A stretch of DNA of 64,000 bases from Chakrabartia godavariana (GTDB taxonomy: Bacteria; Pseudomonadota; Alphaproteobacteria; Sphingomonadales; Sphingomonadaceae), in contig RKSN01000001.1 in assembly GCA_005518185.1 (NCBI GenBank), positions 1,054,501 through 1,118,500 on the forward strand, in the 5' to 3' direction. Positions 18,293-28,391 of this stretch are shown here, in pieces. Position 1 is the stretch's first letter, and every line of letters starts with the position of its first letter. Both the position numbers and the translations under genes were made by a program. The notes below the pieces were generated by a model. The model saw nothing but the letters and a program-made list of their open reading frames with translations. It was not told where the DNA came from and did not search any database.

Positions 18293-19513
18293 TCAATTCG
18301 GGCGGATCACCACCGGCATCCGCGTAAAGCCATGGAGGAAGCAGCTCGACAGCCGGTCGGGCTTGCCCTGCATCTCTATGGTGATGTTGCGGCTGACGAT
18401 CTCGTTGATCAGGCTCGTCAGCTGCAGCTCGGCAAGACGCGCGCCGACACAGCGGTGGACTCCATAGCCAAAGGCGACATGGCGCCGCGCATTCTCGCGC
18501 GTGACGTTGAACAGGTCAGGATTGGCAAAGACGCTCTCATCGCGATTGCCCGAGATATACCACATGATGACCATGTCGCCCTTGGACAGCTTCTGGCCAC
18601 CCAATTCGGTATCCTCGGTACAGGTGCGCCGCATATGGGTCACCGGGGACTGCCAGCGGATGATCTCCTGAACCGCTGTCGGGATGAGCGCTGGATCGGC
18701 GCGGAGCTGTGCCAGCGTGTCCGGGAACAGACGGAAGGCGTCGATCAGCCCGCTCATGGAATTGCGCGTAGTGTCGTTCCCGCCCACAATCAGAAGCGCG
18801 ATGTTCGCGATCCGCTCCATCGGATCCATATTGCCCATCGCTTCGCTGTGGATGATACGCGACATCAGATCGTCGGCGGGCGGAAGCTGGCGCTTCTCCT
18901 CCAGCAGCCGGTCAAAGCGGGCGAGCATCTGCCCCATCTGTTCAAGGAACTGGCCATAGCGTTCCTCGCTGTTGTCGGGCGTCACGTCGCTCGCCCAATC
19001 GGACCAGCGCTTGAGATCATGCCGTTCCTCAAACGGAAAATCGAACAGGATGCACAGCATCCCCATGGTGAGCGGGATGGAGACGCGTTCCACCCAGTCA
19101 AACGTCTCGCCCACTGGCAGGCTGTCGAACAGGGCCCTGGTCCGGTCGCGGATCTCGACATCGCGCCGCGTCATCTCGCTCGGGTTGAAACTCGGCTGCA
19201 CCACCTTGCGCTGCGCCGCGTGGCGTTCCCCATCCATTGCGATGAAGTTCGGGAACTCCCGGTCCGACGATTCGATGTTCGCGCCGATCGTGATGCCGCC
19301 AAGCTTGTAAGACGACGAGAAAACGGCCGGGTTGGCCTCCACCTGCTGGATCAGGTCCAGCGTGCAGACCGACCAATAGGGCCCGTAGGGACTGTCCGGC
19401 AGATAACTGACCGGCGCTACGCGCCGCTGCTGCGCGAAGGGTTCGCGCCAGACATCATCCACATAGAGCCGTGCATCGCTCGGGTCGAACGTTGTGATGG
19501 ACGCGTCAGTCAT
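18293..19513 (-). CDS. Cytochrome P450, CYP153-like
   Basis: A 406-residue soluble P450. The I-helix oxygen-activation motif is [12 protein letters not shown], the K-helix ExxR is EIIR, and the haem-binding loop is [15 protein letters not shown] with the axial Cys. The segment [16 protein letters not shown] and the GGNDTTRNS form resemble the CYP153 family of terminal alkane hydroxylases; that family assignment is from memory. The start at 19513 (MTDASITTF) has a strong GGGAGAG site. It lies 55 bp downstream of a GST-fold gene on the same strand. No ferredoxin or ferredoxin reductase is adjacent, so redox partners are encoded elsewhere. Confidence 0.88.
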   Translation of the reverse strand: MTDASITTFDPSDARLYVDDVWREPFAQQRRVAPVSYLPDSPYGPYWSVCTLDLIQQVEANPAVFSSSYKLGGITIGANIESSDREFPNFIAMDGERHAAQRKVVQPSFNPSEMTRRDVEIRDRTRALFDSLPVGETFDWVERVSIPLTMGMLCILFDFPFEERHDLKRWSDWASDVTPDNSEERYGQFLEQMGQMLARFDRLLEEKRQLPPADDLMSRIIHSEAMGNMDPMERIANIALLIVGGNDTTRNSMSGLIDAFRLFPDTLAQLRADPALIPTAVQEIIRWQSPVTHMRRTCTEDTELGGQKLSKGDMVIMWYISGNRDESVFANPDLFNVTRENARRHVAFGYGVHRCVGARLAELQLTSLINEIVSRNITIEMQGKPDRLSSCFLHGFTRMPVVIRPN

Positions 19514-19568
19514 CTCTCTCTCCCTTTTCCGCCATCCTTGGGAAAAACAGGGGCATGTCAACTGACGC

Positions 19569-20708
19569 TCAGATCAGGACGAGAACGTTGTCCTCCCGTT
19601 TCATTCGGCGCGCGGGCGCCAGCGCAAAGGCAGCTTCCCCGCCAGTCGCCTGAAGCAGTGTCTCCAAGCGCGCCGCTGCGCCGCTCTCCAGATTGCGCGC
19701 CTGATCCAGAACCGATGTGAACATCCAGAGGGCGTGGGGTGCGCTGCCTCGCTTCATTTCGATCCCGTGGAAGGGGTAGCGGACGGGGCCGATATTCGGA
19801 TGCACCTGCCGCTGGCCGTCAACGGAAACGATCGCGCCCTCCGACTTGTCAGCGGCCCATGTGTTGAAGCATTCGACTTCGGCCACCAGCCCCGGCGTCC
19901 AGTCCCGGAATATCAGCGACAGCACCGGCATCAGCGTGTCCGGAATGGCATCGTGGGGCGCATAGTCTTCCCCATAGCCCGCAAATTCGCCGTCGCTGAT
20001 CGCCGCCATGTTCATCCGTTCGGTCCAGCGATACAGGTTGGGTGCCTTGCGCTTCATCAACCCGGCGGGAACCGGGTCACGCCCCAAATGCGCAAAGAGC
20101 GACGCCATCATGCCGAAATCGCCCCGGCAGGGCCGGCCACCGAGCAGATAGGGATGATATTGAAAATGTTCGTCGAGCGCCTCGAGCCAGTCGGCATAGG
20201 CCGTCTCCAGTGCATCGACCGTTTCCGGAAAGACGCCCAGATTGGGCAGGAACCCGGCGAAGAAATCCATCATGCCCGCGGCCATGGCGCGGCGTTCGTC
20301 GCGACTGTGCCCGGAGACCATGGTCCGCCCGAACTCCGCCTGAAGAAATGTCTCCTGCTCGGCCCGATAGGTCCAGCGATAGTGCATGGCGAGCGGCAGG
20401 AGATATTCCGAACCCACGGCGTCAAAAAGGCTCGAGATCAACCGCTGAATGGGCGTGACCGGATCGAGCAAGGGAAGCGCATGCCGCGCTTCCAGATGGT
20501 CGATGATATCGCCCGTATCCTGAAGGATTTCACCCGAGGGCGTCTCCAGCGCCGGAATGACGAAGTGCTTGATGGCCGGGAGGATGCGCGCCGCAAATTC
20601 CGGATTGGCCGGCACCTTCTCCTGAAATGGAAGCCCCTTCTTGATGAGGTAGGCGCGCAGCTTGCCCGTGTAGAGCGAATGGGGAGAGCCCCAAAGAACA
20701 TACGTCAT
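19569..20708 (-). CDS. Glutathione S-transferase-fold protein, extended form
   Basis: A 379-residue protein, much longer than a 200-220 residue GST. The N-terminus ([19 protein letters not shown]) is a thioredoxin-like domain with Ser/Tyr in the usual active-site area, and a cis-Pro region is seen in [13 protein letters not shown], followed by [13 protein letters not shown] helical GST C-terminal domain follows ([18 protein letters not shown]) and then about 120 further residues of unknown fold. The substrate is unknown. It lies between malate synthase (26 bp upstream) and the P450 gene (55 bp downstream), so the three may form an operon. Confidence 0.78.
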   Translation of the reverse strand: MTYVLWGSPHSLYTGKLRAYLIKKGLPFQEKVPANPEFAARILPAIKHFVIPALETPSGEILQDTGDIIDHLEARHALPLLDPVTPIQRLISSLFDAVGSEYLLPLAMHYRWTYRAEQETFLQAEFGRTMVSGHSRDERRAMAAGMMDFFAGFLPNLGVFPETVDALETAYADWLEALDEHFQYHPYLLGGRPCRGDFGMMASLFAHLGRDPVPAGLMKRKAPNLYRWTERMNMAAISDGEFAGYGEDYAPHDAIPDTLMPVLSLIFRDWTPGLVAEVECFNTWAADKSEGAIVSVDGQRQVHPNIGPVRYPFHGIEMKRGSAPHALWMFTSVLDQARNLESGAAARLETLLQATGGEAAFALAPARRMKREDNVLVLI

Positions 20709-20734
20709 GCAGCGCCCCTCCCCGGCGATATCTG

Positions 20735-22819
20735 TTATCGTGCCGCCTTCTTTGCCTGCCGGAATTTGTGAAGCAAGGGTTCAGTATAGCCATTGGGCTG
20801 ATCGATCCCCTCAAATACCAGTGCGCGCGCGGCCTGAATGGCGATGCTGTCGGGCGTGAGCTTCTCGTAGAGCGGGTCACTGGCATTCTGCGCGTCGACC
20901 TTGGCCGCCATCTTGGCGAAGGCGGCGTCCACTTGCTCTGCCGTGCACACGCCGTGGAGCAGCCAGTTGGCGATATGCTGCGATGAGATGCGCAGCGTCG
21001 CGCGGTCTTCCATCAGCCCGATATCGTTGATGTCAGGCACCTTGGAACAGCCGATCCCCTGGTCGATCCAGCGCACAACATAGCCGAGAATGCCCTGCGC
21101 GTTGTTCTCCAGCTCGGCGCGCACCTCCTCATCGGACCAGTTATGGCCCGGGGGGGCAACAGGGATGGTCAGCAGCGGGTCCAGACCCGGCGTCGCGCCT
21201 CTGGCCAGTTCCCGCTGGCGGGCGAAAACGTCCACCCGGTGATAGTGCGTGGCGTGCAGCGTGGCCGCCGTGGGGGACGGCACCCAGGCGGTGTTCGCGC
21301 CCGATTTGGGATGGCCGATCTTCTGGTCGAGCATGTCGCGCATCATGTCGGGCGCGGCCCACATGCCCTTGCCGATCTGCGCCTTGCCAGACAGACCACA
21401 GGCCAGCCCGATCTGGACGTTGCGGGCTTCATAGGCCTGGATCCAGTCGCTCGATTTCATCGCCGCCTTGCGGATCATCGGTCCGGCGCGCATCGCGGTG
21501 TGCATCTCGTCACCGGTGCGGTCGAGGAAGCCTGTATTGATGAACACGATCCGGTCCTTCACGGCATGGATGCACGCGGCGAGATTGGCCGAGGTCCGGC
21601 GTTCCTCGTCCATCACGCCCACCTTGATCGTGTGCCGTGCAAGGCCCAGCAGGTCTTCGACGGCATCGAACAGGTCATTGGTGAAGGCGCATTCCTCCGG
21701 CCCATGCTGCTTTGGCTTCACGATATAGATGCTGCCCGTCCGGCTGTTGCGGAGGGTGCCGAGACCGAGCAGATCGTGCATCGCGCACAGCGAAGTGAAC
21801 ACCGCATCCAATATGCCTTCGGGCGCCTCACCGCCCTCAGGCAGCAGGACCGCCGGATTGGTCATCAGATGGCCGACATTGCGCACGAACATGAGGCTGC
21901 GGCCATGCAGCAGCTCATCGCCCCATTCCCGGTCGGGCTCCATCGTGCGGGTCATCGTCTTCCCGCCCTTTTCAAAGGTCGCGACAAGATCACCGCGCAT
22001 CAGGCCGAGCCAGTTGGTGTAGGCGGCGACCTTGTCATCGGCGTCCACGGCCGCGACCGAATCCTCAAGGTCGATGATTGTCGTCAGCGCAGATTCGAGG
22101 ACCACGTCCTTGATCCCCGCGGGATCATCACGGCCAATGGGGTGCGCCCGATCGATCAGGATTTCGATGCCGAGCCCGTTGTGGCGCAGCAGGATGTCGT
22201 CCCCGCGCCGGACAATCGGGATCGACGCTTCCGCGAGCGTCAGGCCTCCGCCTGCCCAGTCGGCCCAATTGCCGCTGGCCAGCGGCACCACATCGTCGAG
22301 AAAGGCTTTCGCCGCAGCGACAACGGCGGCGCCACGCACGGGATCATATCCGCCGGGCTTTGCCGGATCGGCCGCAAGCGCATCGGTGCCGTAAAAGGCA
22401 TCATAAAGGCTGCCCCACCGCGCATTGGCGGCATTGAGGACAAAGCGGTCATTGAGCGAGGGAACCACAAGCTGCGGCCCCGCCATGACGGCGATTTCGT
22501 CATCGACGTTTTTCGTTCCGATGGTGAAGGGGGCCGGTTCGGGCACGAGATAGCCAATCTCGCGCAGGAACGCCTGATACGCCGCCATATCTGCAATCGG
22601 GCCGGGATGCGCCGCGTGCCACGCATCGAGCTTCGCCTGGATCTCGTCCCGCTTGGCCAGCAGGTCGCGGTTGCGGGGCGCAAAGCGCGCGAGGAGATCG
22701 GCCAAGCCCTGCCAGAGCCGGTCCACGCCGACGCCCGTCCCGGCCAGAGCCTTGTTTTCGACGAACGCGGCAAGCACCGGCGAAACCTGAAGACCGGCGC
22801 GCGTGACATAGGCAGACAT
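20735..22819 (-). CDS. glcB: Malate synthase G
   Basis: A 694-residue malate synthase of the single-chain G type, condensing glyoxylate and acetyl-CoA to malate in the glyoxylate cycle. [44 protein letters not shown] and GKGMWAAPD are family landmarks. It is slightly shorter than the roughly 720-residue enterobacterial enzyme but all blocks are present in order. Isocitrate lyase is not in this window. It is divergent from the LigF-like gene across 179 bp. Grouping with a P450 and GST suggests growth on two-carbon or fatty-acid-derived carbon, which is inference. Confidence 0.96.
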   Translation of the reverse strand: MSAYVTRAGLQVSPVLAAFVENKALAGTGVGVDRLWQGLADLLARFAPRNRDLLAKRDEIQAKLDAWHAAHPGPIADMAAYQAFLREIGYLVPEPAPFTIGTKNVDDEIAVMAGPQLVVPSLNDRFVLNAANARWGSLYDAFYGTDALAADPAKPGGYDPVRGAAVVAAAKAFLDDVVPLASGNWADWAGGGLTLAEASIPIVRRGDDILLRHNGLGIEILIDRAHPIGRDDPAGIKDVVLESALTTIIDLEDSVAAVDADDKVAAYTNWLGLMRGDLVATFEKGGKTMTRTMEPDREWGDELLHGRSLMFVRNVGHLMTNPAVLLPEGGEAPEGILDAVFTSLCAMHDLLGLGTLRNSRTGSIYIVKPKQHGPEECAFTNDLFDAVEDLLGLARHTIKVGVMDEERRTSANLAACIHAVKDRIVFINTGFLDRTGDEMHTAMRAGPMIRKAAMKSSDWIQAYEARNVQIGLACGLSGKAQIGKGMWAAPDMMRDMLDQKIGHPKSGANTAWVPSPTAATLHATHYHRVDVFARQRELARGATPGLDPLLTIPVAPPGHNWSDEEVRAELENNAQGILGYVVRWIDQGIGCSKVPDINDIGLMEDRATLRISSQHIANWLLHGVCTAEQVDAAFAKMAAKVDAQNASDPLYEKLTPDSIAIQAARALVFEGIDQPNGYTEPLLHKFRQAKKAAR

Positions 22820-22998
22820 GGAATACCCTTTTCTGGACTGTTGCGATCAACATATCCCTGGGGAGGAAAAGGGCAAAGCGCCTATGATCGAATTGGCACC
22901 AGTTGGCAAGCGCGCACGCTACCGTCAATTTGTATGTGTTGCATATCAGTTCGAGCTGCGTCATATTTGTTAGAACACATAACAGTTTGGAGAGACAG

Positions 22999-23754
22999 AT
23001 GCTCAAACTCTACAGCTTTGGCCCCGGCGCCAATTCCCTGAAGCCCATGCTGGCGCTGTATGAAAAGGGTGTCGACTTCACGATCCACCGGCTCGACCCG
23101 ACCAAGTTCGAACATCATGAGGACTGGTTCAAGGCGATCAATCCGCGCGGACAGGTGCCTGCGCTGGAGCACAATGGGAAGATCATCACCGAATCCACGG
23201 TGATCTGCGAATATCTGGAAGACGTGTTTCCAGATGCGAACCCGCTGCGCCCCAAGGACCCCTATGACGTGGCGCAGATGCGGGTCTGGACGAAGTGGGT
23301 TGACGAATATTTCTGCTGGTGCGTCTCCACCATCGGCTGGGAACGCCATATCGGCCCGATGGCGCGCGCCTATTCCGACGAGGAATTTGAGGACTATGTC
23401 GCGCGCATTCCAGTCCCAGAACAGCAGACCAAGTGGCGCAATGCGCGCAAGGGTTTCCCCAAGGAGCTGCTTGACGACGAGATGCGCAAGATCGGCGTCT
23501 CGGTAAAGCGTCTGGAGGACCAGCTCTCCCAGACCGAATGGCTGATCGGCGATCAATATACGCTGGCCGATATCTGCAACTATGCCATCGCCGGCGGGAT
23601 GCAGTTCGGTTTCCTCGAGTTCGTGAACGCAACCGACACACCGCATCTGCTCGCCTGGATCGAAAAGATCGCCGCGCGGCCGGCAGCGAAGCGGATGTAC
23701 ACCGAAGTGCCATCCGAATTCGCTCGTCCTCAGGCGGACGCCGCCAAGGCCTGA
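22999..23754 (+). CDS. Glutathione S-transferase, LigF-like beta-etherase
   Basis: A 251-residue GST with an N-terminal thioredoxin domain (LKLYSFGPGANSLKPMLALY) and a helical C-terminal domain. Several stretches (GPGANSLKP, NPRGQVPALEHNG, TESTVICEYLEDVFP, RVWTKWVDEYFCWCVSTIGW) strongly resemble, from memory, LigF of Sphingobium SYK-6, the glutathione-dependent beta-etherase that cleaves the beta-O-4 ether bond of lignin model compounds. The start at 22999 has GGAGAG upstream. An alternative is a general detoxifying GST of the same clade. No ligD, ligE or ligG homologue is visible nearby. Confidence 0.8.
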   Translation: MLKLYSFGPGANSLKPMLALYEKGVDFTIHRLDPTKFEHHEDWFKAINPRGQVPALEHNGKIITESTVICEYLEDVFPDANPLRPKDPYDVAQMRVWTKWVDEYFCWCVSTIGWERHIGPMARAYSDEEFEDYVARIPVPEQQTKWRNARKGFPKELLDDEMRKIGVSVKRLEDQLSQTEWLIGDQYTLADICNYAIAGGMQFGFLEFVNATDTPHLLAWIEKIAARPAAKRMYTEVPSEFARPQADAAKA

Positions 23755-23808
23755 ATTCGAACCAATTCGGCCCCTCGCCTTCCGGTCTGCCGCTCGCTAT
23801 GAAGCGGT

Positions 23809-25017
23809 ATGACCGGACTGTCGGGTGAGGAAACAAGGGCACTTGAGCATGCGGGCGATGCCCCGATGCTCGCACAGGTGGAACGCTGGGCGGCGATCAA
23901 CAGCGGCACGACCAACCTTGCCGGACTGAAGACGGTTGCGGGGATGCTCGCCGATGCCTTTGCGGCGCTCCCCGGCGACGTCACTCTGGTCGATCCCGAT
24001 CCGGTCGAAAGCGTCGATGCGAGCGGGCAGGTCAGCGAGATCACCCGTGGTCAGCACCTCCGCGTCTCTGTCCGGCCCGAGGCGCCGGTCCGCGTTCTCC
24101 TGACCGGGCATATGGATACGGTCTTTCCCGCCGGCCATCCGTTCCAGTCACTCCGCTGGCGTGAGCCCGGCGTCCTCAACGGTCCCGGCACGGCGGACAT
24201 GAAGGGGGGCATTGCCGTCATCCTCGCCGCGCTTTCGGCCTTGGAGCAGACATCGCTGGCCGAGCGCATCGGCTATGACGTGCTCGTCAACTCGGATGAG
24301 GAAACCGGCAGTCATGCCTCGGCCCGCCTTATTGCCGAACTGGCGCAGGGCAAGACCGCCGCCCTCACCTATGAACCCGCGCTTCCTGACGGGACGCTGG
24401 CGGGTGCGCGTCCGGGCAGCGGCAATTTCTCGATCATCGTGCATGGCAAGGCCGCACATGCAGGGCGCAATCCTGAGGATGGCCGAAATGCGCTTGTGGC
24501 CGCCGCCGACCTCGCCGTCCGGCTGTCCGCCGCAAAGGCACCCGGCCTCAAGGTCAATCCGTCACGTATCGACGGTGGCGGGCCGAACAATGTGGTGCCC
24601 GACCTTGCCATTCTGCGCGTTAACCTGCGCCCGATGACGCGTGAGGACATGACAGCGGCGACCGACCTCATTCGTCAGACGGTCGCTGCGATCAGGCGGG
24701 ACCATGATGTGTGCTGCCACGTCCATGGCGGCTTCAACCGCCCGCCCAAGCCGGTCGATGAACAGGCCGAGAAACTGTTTCATCTCGTCCGCGATTGCGG
24801 AAGCGAACTGGGTCTGGCAATCAACTGGCGTCCGACAGGGGGCGTATGCGATGGCAACAACATCGCCGCATGCGGCATCCCTGTCGTCGACACCATGGGG
24901 CCGCGCGGCGGCGCCATTCATTCCGGTGAGGAGTTTCTGATCGTGGACAGCCTGTCCGAACGTGCCCGCCTTTCCACCCTTACCCTGCTGCGCATTGCAG
25001 AGCGAGGTGGCCTGTGA
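23809..25017 (+). CDS. M20-family metallopeptidase/deacylase
   Basis: A 402-residue zinc hydrolase of the M20 (carboxypeptidase G2/ArgE) family. The first metal motif GHMDTVFP is at about residue 101, GPGTADMKGG follows, and VNSDEETGS supplies the catalytic and metal Glu. The dimerisation domain begins near KAAHAGRNPEDGRNA. It overlaps astA by 4 bp (GTGA), so it is probably co-translated with the arginine succinyltransferase genes. No AstE, the usual desuccinylase, is in this cluster, so a desuccinylase role is possible but unproven. A peptidase or N-acyl amino acid hydrolase role is equally consistent. Confidence 0.82.
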   Translation: MTGLSGEETRALEHAGDAPMLAQVERWAAINSGTTNLAGLKTVAGMLADAFAALPGDVTLVDPDPVESVDASGQVSEITRGQHLRVSVRPEAPVRVLLTGHMDTVFPAGHPFQSLRWREPGVLNGPGTADMKGGIAVILAALSALEQTSLAERIGYDVLVNSDEETGSHASARLIAELAQGKTAALTYEPALPDGTLAGARPGSGNFSIIVHGKAAHAGRNPEDGRNALVAAADLAVRLSAAKAPGLKVNPSRIDGGGPNNVVPDLAILRVNLRPMTREDMTAATDLIRQTVAAIRRDHDVCCHVHGGFNRPPKPVDEQAEKLFHLVRDCGSELGLAINWRPTGGVCDGNNIAACGIPVVDTMGPRGGAIHSGEEFLIVDSLSERARLSTLTLLRIAERGGL

Positions 25018-26045
25018 GCTTCGTCATCCGCGCGGCGCAGCCCGACGACGTCCAGCATCTCTATGAAATGGCCAAGCGCACCGGCGGGGGCTTCACCAAT
25101 CTGCCCCCGGACCGCAAGGCGCTCACGACAAAGCTCGAACGTGCCGCCGCGGCCTTTGCCCGGACCGAGGACGAGATTGACGACGATCTCTTTGTCTTCG
25201 TCATGGAAAACACGGCGACCGGCGAGGTGCGCGGCACCTGTCAGATCTTCTCGCGCGTCGGACAGAAGTGGCCCTTCTACTCCTACCGTCTCGGTATGCT
25301 GACCCAGCACAGCGTGGAACTGGACAAGACCTTCCGCGCCGAAATGCTGACGCTGACGACCGATCTCGAAGGCTGCACCGAGGTGGGCGGCCTGTTCCTC
25401 CACCCCGGCGAACGTTCGGGCGGCCTCGGCATGCTGATCGCGCGCAGCCGCTATCTCTTCATCCGCAACCACCGCCCCCGCTTTGGCGACAAGACGCTCG
25501 CCGAGCTGCGCGGCGTCATCGACGAAGCTGGTGGCTCGCCCTTCTGGGACGGCGTGGCGGGCCGCTTCTTCGGGATGAACTTCCAGCAGGCGGACCAGTT
25601 CAATGCGGTCCATGGCAACCAGTTCATTGCGGATCTGATGCCCAAACATCCCGTTTATACCGCGATGCTCCCCGAAAGCGCCCGTGCCGTCATCGGCATG
25701 CCGCATCCCTCTGGGCGCGCAGCCATGCGGATGCTGGAGAATGAGGGCTTTCACTGGGAAAACTATATCGACATCTTCGATGGCGGGCCGACGATGACAG
25801 CGCGGACCGACCAGATCCGCAGCATCCGCGAGGCGGCGGACTCACGCATCATCGCGATCGACCCGAAGCTGGGCGACCATAAGGCGGGTGAGAAGGATCT
25901 GATCGCCCATGGGAAGCTTGAGGGCTTCCGGGCGACCTATGGCTGGCTGGAACGGCGCGACGGCGGAATTGCGATCGACCCAGAGGGTGCTGCGCTTCTG
26001 GGCGTTGGTGAGGGCGATACCATCACGCATGTGGCGCGGTGGTAA
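25014..26045 (+). CDS. astA: Arginine N-succinyltransferase
   Basis: A 343-residue protein of the AstA family, transferring succinyl from succinyl-CoA to the alpha-amino group of arginine as the first step of ammonia-producing arginine catabolism. Family segments include VIRAAQPDDVQHLYEMAKRT, GGGFTNLP, the CTEVGGLFLHP motif, FWDGVAGRFFGM and MPKHPVY. The GTG start lies in the stop of the M20 hydrolase. Three bases separate it from astB. astC and astD are not in the window, so the rest of the pathway must be elsewhere. Confidence 0.95.
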   Translation: MSFVIRAAQPDDVQHLYEMAKRTGGGFTNLPPDRKALTTKLERAAAAFARTEDEIDDDLFVFVMENTATGEVRGTCQIFSRVGQKWPFYSYRLGMLTQHSVELDKTFRAEMLTLTTDLEGCTEVGGLFLHPGERSGGLGMLIARSRYLFIRNHRPRFGDKTLAELRGVIDEAGGSPFWDGVAGRFFGMNFQQADQFNAVHGNQFIADLMPKHPVYTAMLPESARAVIGMPHPSGRAAMRMLENEGFHWENYIDIFDGGPTMTARTDQIRSIREAADSRIIAIDPKLGDHKAGEKDLIAHGKLEGFRATYGWLERRDGGIAIDPEGAALLGVGEGDTITHVARW

Positions 26046-26048
26046 GCC

Positions 26049-27296
26049 ATGCTGACCGAAATCAATTTTGACGGCATTATCGGTCCCAGCCACAATTATG
26101 CCGGGCTGAGCCTCGGCAATCTGGCCTCGGCCAAGAATGCGGGCGGCACATCGCAACCGCGCGCGGCCGCGCTGCAGGGCATCGAAAAGATGCGTGCAAA
26201 CCTCCGGCTGGGCCTGACGCAGGGGATATTCCTGCCGCACGACCGGCCCGACACGCGCTGGCTCACGCAGCTGGGAACTACCCCGGAACAGGCTGATGCG
26301 CGGCTGCTCGCCAATGCGCTGTCCGCCTCCGCCATGTGGGCCGCCAATGCCGCAACTGTTTCGCCTGCCCCCGACACCGCCGATGGCAAATGCCATCTGA
26401 GCGTCGCGAACCTCGTCACCATGCCGCACCGGAGCCACGAATGGCCCGGCACGCTGGCGCAACTGCGCGTGGCCTTTGCCGACCCAGCCTTCGCCGTGCA
26501 CGGCCCGGTGCCCCCACCCTTTGGCGATGAAGGCGCAGCAAACCATATGCGGCTCTGTGCCCATCATGGCGCACCCGGCGTCGAAGTCTTTGTCTATGGC
26601 GTCTCCGGCGGCCCCTTCCCCGCCCGCCAGCATGTCGAGGCTGCCCGCGCCGTCGCCCGCGTTCATGGCGTGCGCAGTTCACTCTTCGTGCAGCAGTCCG
26701 AAGCCGCGATTGCGGCAGGGGCATTCCACAACGATGTCGTGGCCGTCGCGAATGAGCGGGTGCTCTTCGCGCACGAACAGGCCTTTGAGGATCGTGATGC
26801 CTTTTACGCCGATCTGCGGGCCGCTTTGCCTGAGGTAGAGATCGTCGAGGTCCCGGCGGCGCGGGTCTCACTCGCTGATGCGATCCAGAGCTATCTGTTC
26901 AATGCGCAGCTGGTCACGCTGCCCGACGGCGGTATGGCCCTGATCCTGCCGACCGAAGCGCGCGACAATGCGACCGTCTGGGCGTGGCTGCTGGAGATGA
27001 TCGCCGGCAACGGCCCGATCCGGCAGCTCGTGCCCGTCGATGTCCGGCAGTCGATGGCCAATGGCGGCGGCCCGGCCTGTCTGCGCCTCCGCGTCGTCTG
27101 CGATCCGGCGACCGTGGACACCCGCTTTCTGGTGGATGAGGCTAAACTCGACGCCATTGCGGACGTCATTGCAGAATATTGGCCCGAGGAAATCGCGCCC
27201 GACGGCCTGACCTCGCCCGCCCTCTGGGCGGATATCCGGCGCGCCCGCGCGGCCCTGCTCACCGCGCTCAAACTCGATGCGCTTCTGTCGGATTAA
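26049..27296 (+). CDS. astB: N-succinylarginine dihydrolase
   Basis: A 415-residue enzyme of the amidinotransferase-like fold that releases two ammonia and CO2 from succinylarginine to give succinylornithine. It begins EINFDGIIGPSHNYAGLSLGN, the AstB N-terminal block. The later NHMRLCAHH and GAFHNDVVAVANE segments carry catalytic His and Asp/Glu candidates, and the C-terminal half contains MANGGGPACLRLRV with the expected Cys. The length is normal for the slightly shorter alphaproteobacterial form. It is the last of the three linked arginine-catabolism genes. Confidence 0.95.
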   Translation: MLTEINFDGIIGPSHNYAGLSLGNLASAKNAGGTSQPRAAALQGIEKMRANLRLGLTQGIFLPHDRPDTRWLTQLGTTPEQADARLLANALSASAMWAANAATVSPAPDTADGKCHLSVANLVTMPHRSHEWPGTLAQLRVAFADPAFAVHGPVPPPFGDEGAANHMRLCAHHGAPGVEVFVYGVSGGPFPARQHVEAARAVARVHGVRSSLFVQQSEAAIAAGAFHNDVVAVANERVLFAHEQAFEDRDAFYADLRAALPEVEIVEVPAARVSLADAIQSYLFNAQLVTLPDGGMALILPTEARDNATVWAWLLEMIAGNGPIRQLVPVDVRQSMANGGGPACLRLRVVCDPATVDTRFLVDEAKLDAIADVIAEYWPEEIAPDGLTSPALWADIRRARAALLTALKLDALLSD

Positions 27297-27372
27297 CTTA
27301 CACTTTACCACGCCTGTTAAGTAAAGAATGGCGCAAATCTTAGGTTGGCCCAGCCCTTGCAGTGATTGCGCC

Positions 27373-27588
27373 ATGCTGCGGATCATCAAACGCCCGTTCG
27401 TCATCAAGACCCGGTTTGAAGCCCTGTTCATCATCTATGCCCTCGCGCTTGGCGGGGCGGAGCGCGGCAAGGCCTATCTCACGCAGTTTCCCGGCAAGAT
27501 CGGATGGATCATGTTCGGCGCGTGCCTTCTCGCCGTGCTGATGGCCGGTGCCAAGATCTTCGACGCGGTCAGCACGCACCGGGATTGA
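27373..27588 (+). CDS. Small hypothetical membrane protein
   Basis: A 71-residue protein with a basic N-terminus (MLRIIKRPFVIKTRF) and two hydrophobic stretches (ALFIIYALALGGA and IGWIMFGACLLAVLMAG), so probably two membrane spans or one span plus an amphipathic helix. No family is recognised. The ATG at 27373 is chosen over 27328, which would add 15 residues of unlike composition. It sits alone between astB and mazG. Coding potential is supported by third-position GC and an in-frame stop. Function is unknown. Confidence 0.68.
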   Translation: MLRIIKRPFVIKTRFEALFIIYALALGGAERGKAYLTQFPGKIGWIMFGACLLAVLMAGAKIFDAVSTHRD

Positions 27589-27638
27589 CCCCAAGGCTGG
27601 CTTCCGCCACGTGACGGGCGTCCAACCTGGAGGCCCCC

Positions 27639-28391
27639 TTGTCCACAGACCAGCCCAGACCGATTGACCGCCTTCTCGCGATCATGGAGCAGCTGCGCTC
27701 GCCAGAGACGGGCTGCCCCTGGGACATCGAACAGAATTTCGCGACGATTGCGCCCTATACGATCGAGGAAGCCTATGAGGTGGCAGACGCGATCGAGCGC
27801 GGCGACATTCCGGCGCTAAGGGACGAACTGGGCGACCTCCTCTTTCAGGTCGTCTTCCATGCCCGCATGGCCGAAGAACTTGGGCATTTCGACTTTGAAG
27901 GCGTGGCCGAGGCCATTTCGGACAAGATGCTGCGGCGGCACCCGCATGTCTTTGGCGATGCCGAAAAGCCCGATTGGGAAGGCCTCAAGGCCGCAGAGCG
28001 TGCAGGGAGCGCGGATGACAGCGCACTGGCCGGCGTGGCGCTCGGCATGCCCGCCCTGCTGCGCGCGGAAAAGCTGCAGAAGCGTGCGGCACGCACCGGC
28101 TTTGACTGGCCCGACGCCGATGGTGCCAAGGCCAAGATCACCGAAGAAATGGCCGAGGTCGAAAGCGCCCCGGACGCTGATGCGCGTGAGGAAGAGGTCG
28201 GCGATCTTCTGTTCGCCGTCGTCAACTGGGCACGCAAGCTGGGCATTGATCCCGAAGTCGCCCTGCGGCGCGCAAACGGAAAGTTCGAACGCCGTTTCCG
28301 CGCCATGGAGGGCATGGCCGAAGGCCGCTTTGCGGACCTTGACCTCGATGCGCAGGAAGCCCTCTGGCAGAAGGCGAAGCGCCCGGCCTAG
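27639..28391 (+). CDS. mazG: Nucleoside triphosphate pyrophosphohydrolase
   Basis: A 250-residue MazG with two repeated all-alpha NTP-PPase domains. The first has CPWDIEQNFATI, EEAYEV and ELGDLLFQVVFH (the ExxE and ExxD metal-binding helices); the second has EEMAEVE and EEEVGDLLFAVVNW. MazG hydrolyses damaged or non-canonical dNTPs to NMPs. The start is a TTG at 27639 supported by a GGAGG site five bases upstream. The 3' end overlaps the convergent hflX stop by 4 bp. Confidence 0.94.
   Translation: MSTDQPRPIDRLLAIMEQLRSPETGCPWDIEQNFATIAPYTIEEAYEVADAIERGDIPALRDELGDLLFQVVFHARMAEELGHFDFEGVAEAISDKMLRRHPHVFGDAEKPDWEGLKAAERAGSADDSALAGVALGMPALLRAEKLQKRAARTGFDWPDADGAKAKITEEMAEVESAPDADAREEEVGDLLFAVVNWARKLGIDPEVALRRANGKFERRFRAMEGMAEGRFADLDLDAQEALWQKAKRPA

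Noticed and set aside
21143-23041. 632-codon open frame on the plus strand opposite malate synthase
   Set aside because: It is antisense to glcB; its protein has no recognisable family and strong Arg/His/Ala bias, as expected when GC-rich third positions are read in reverse. Same for the 658-codon frame antisense to gyrA (57703-59679).
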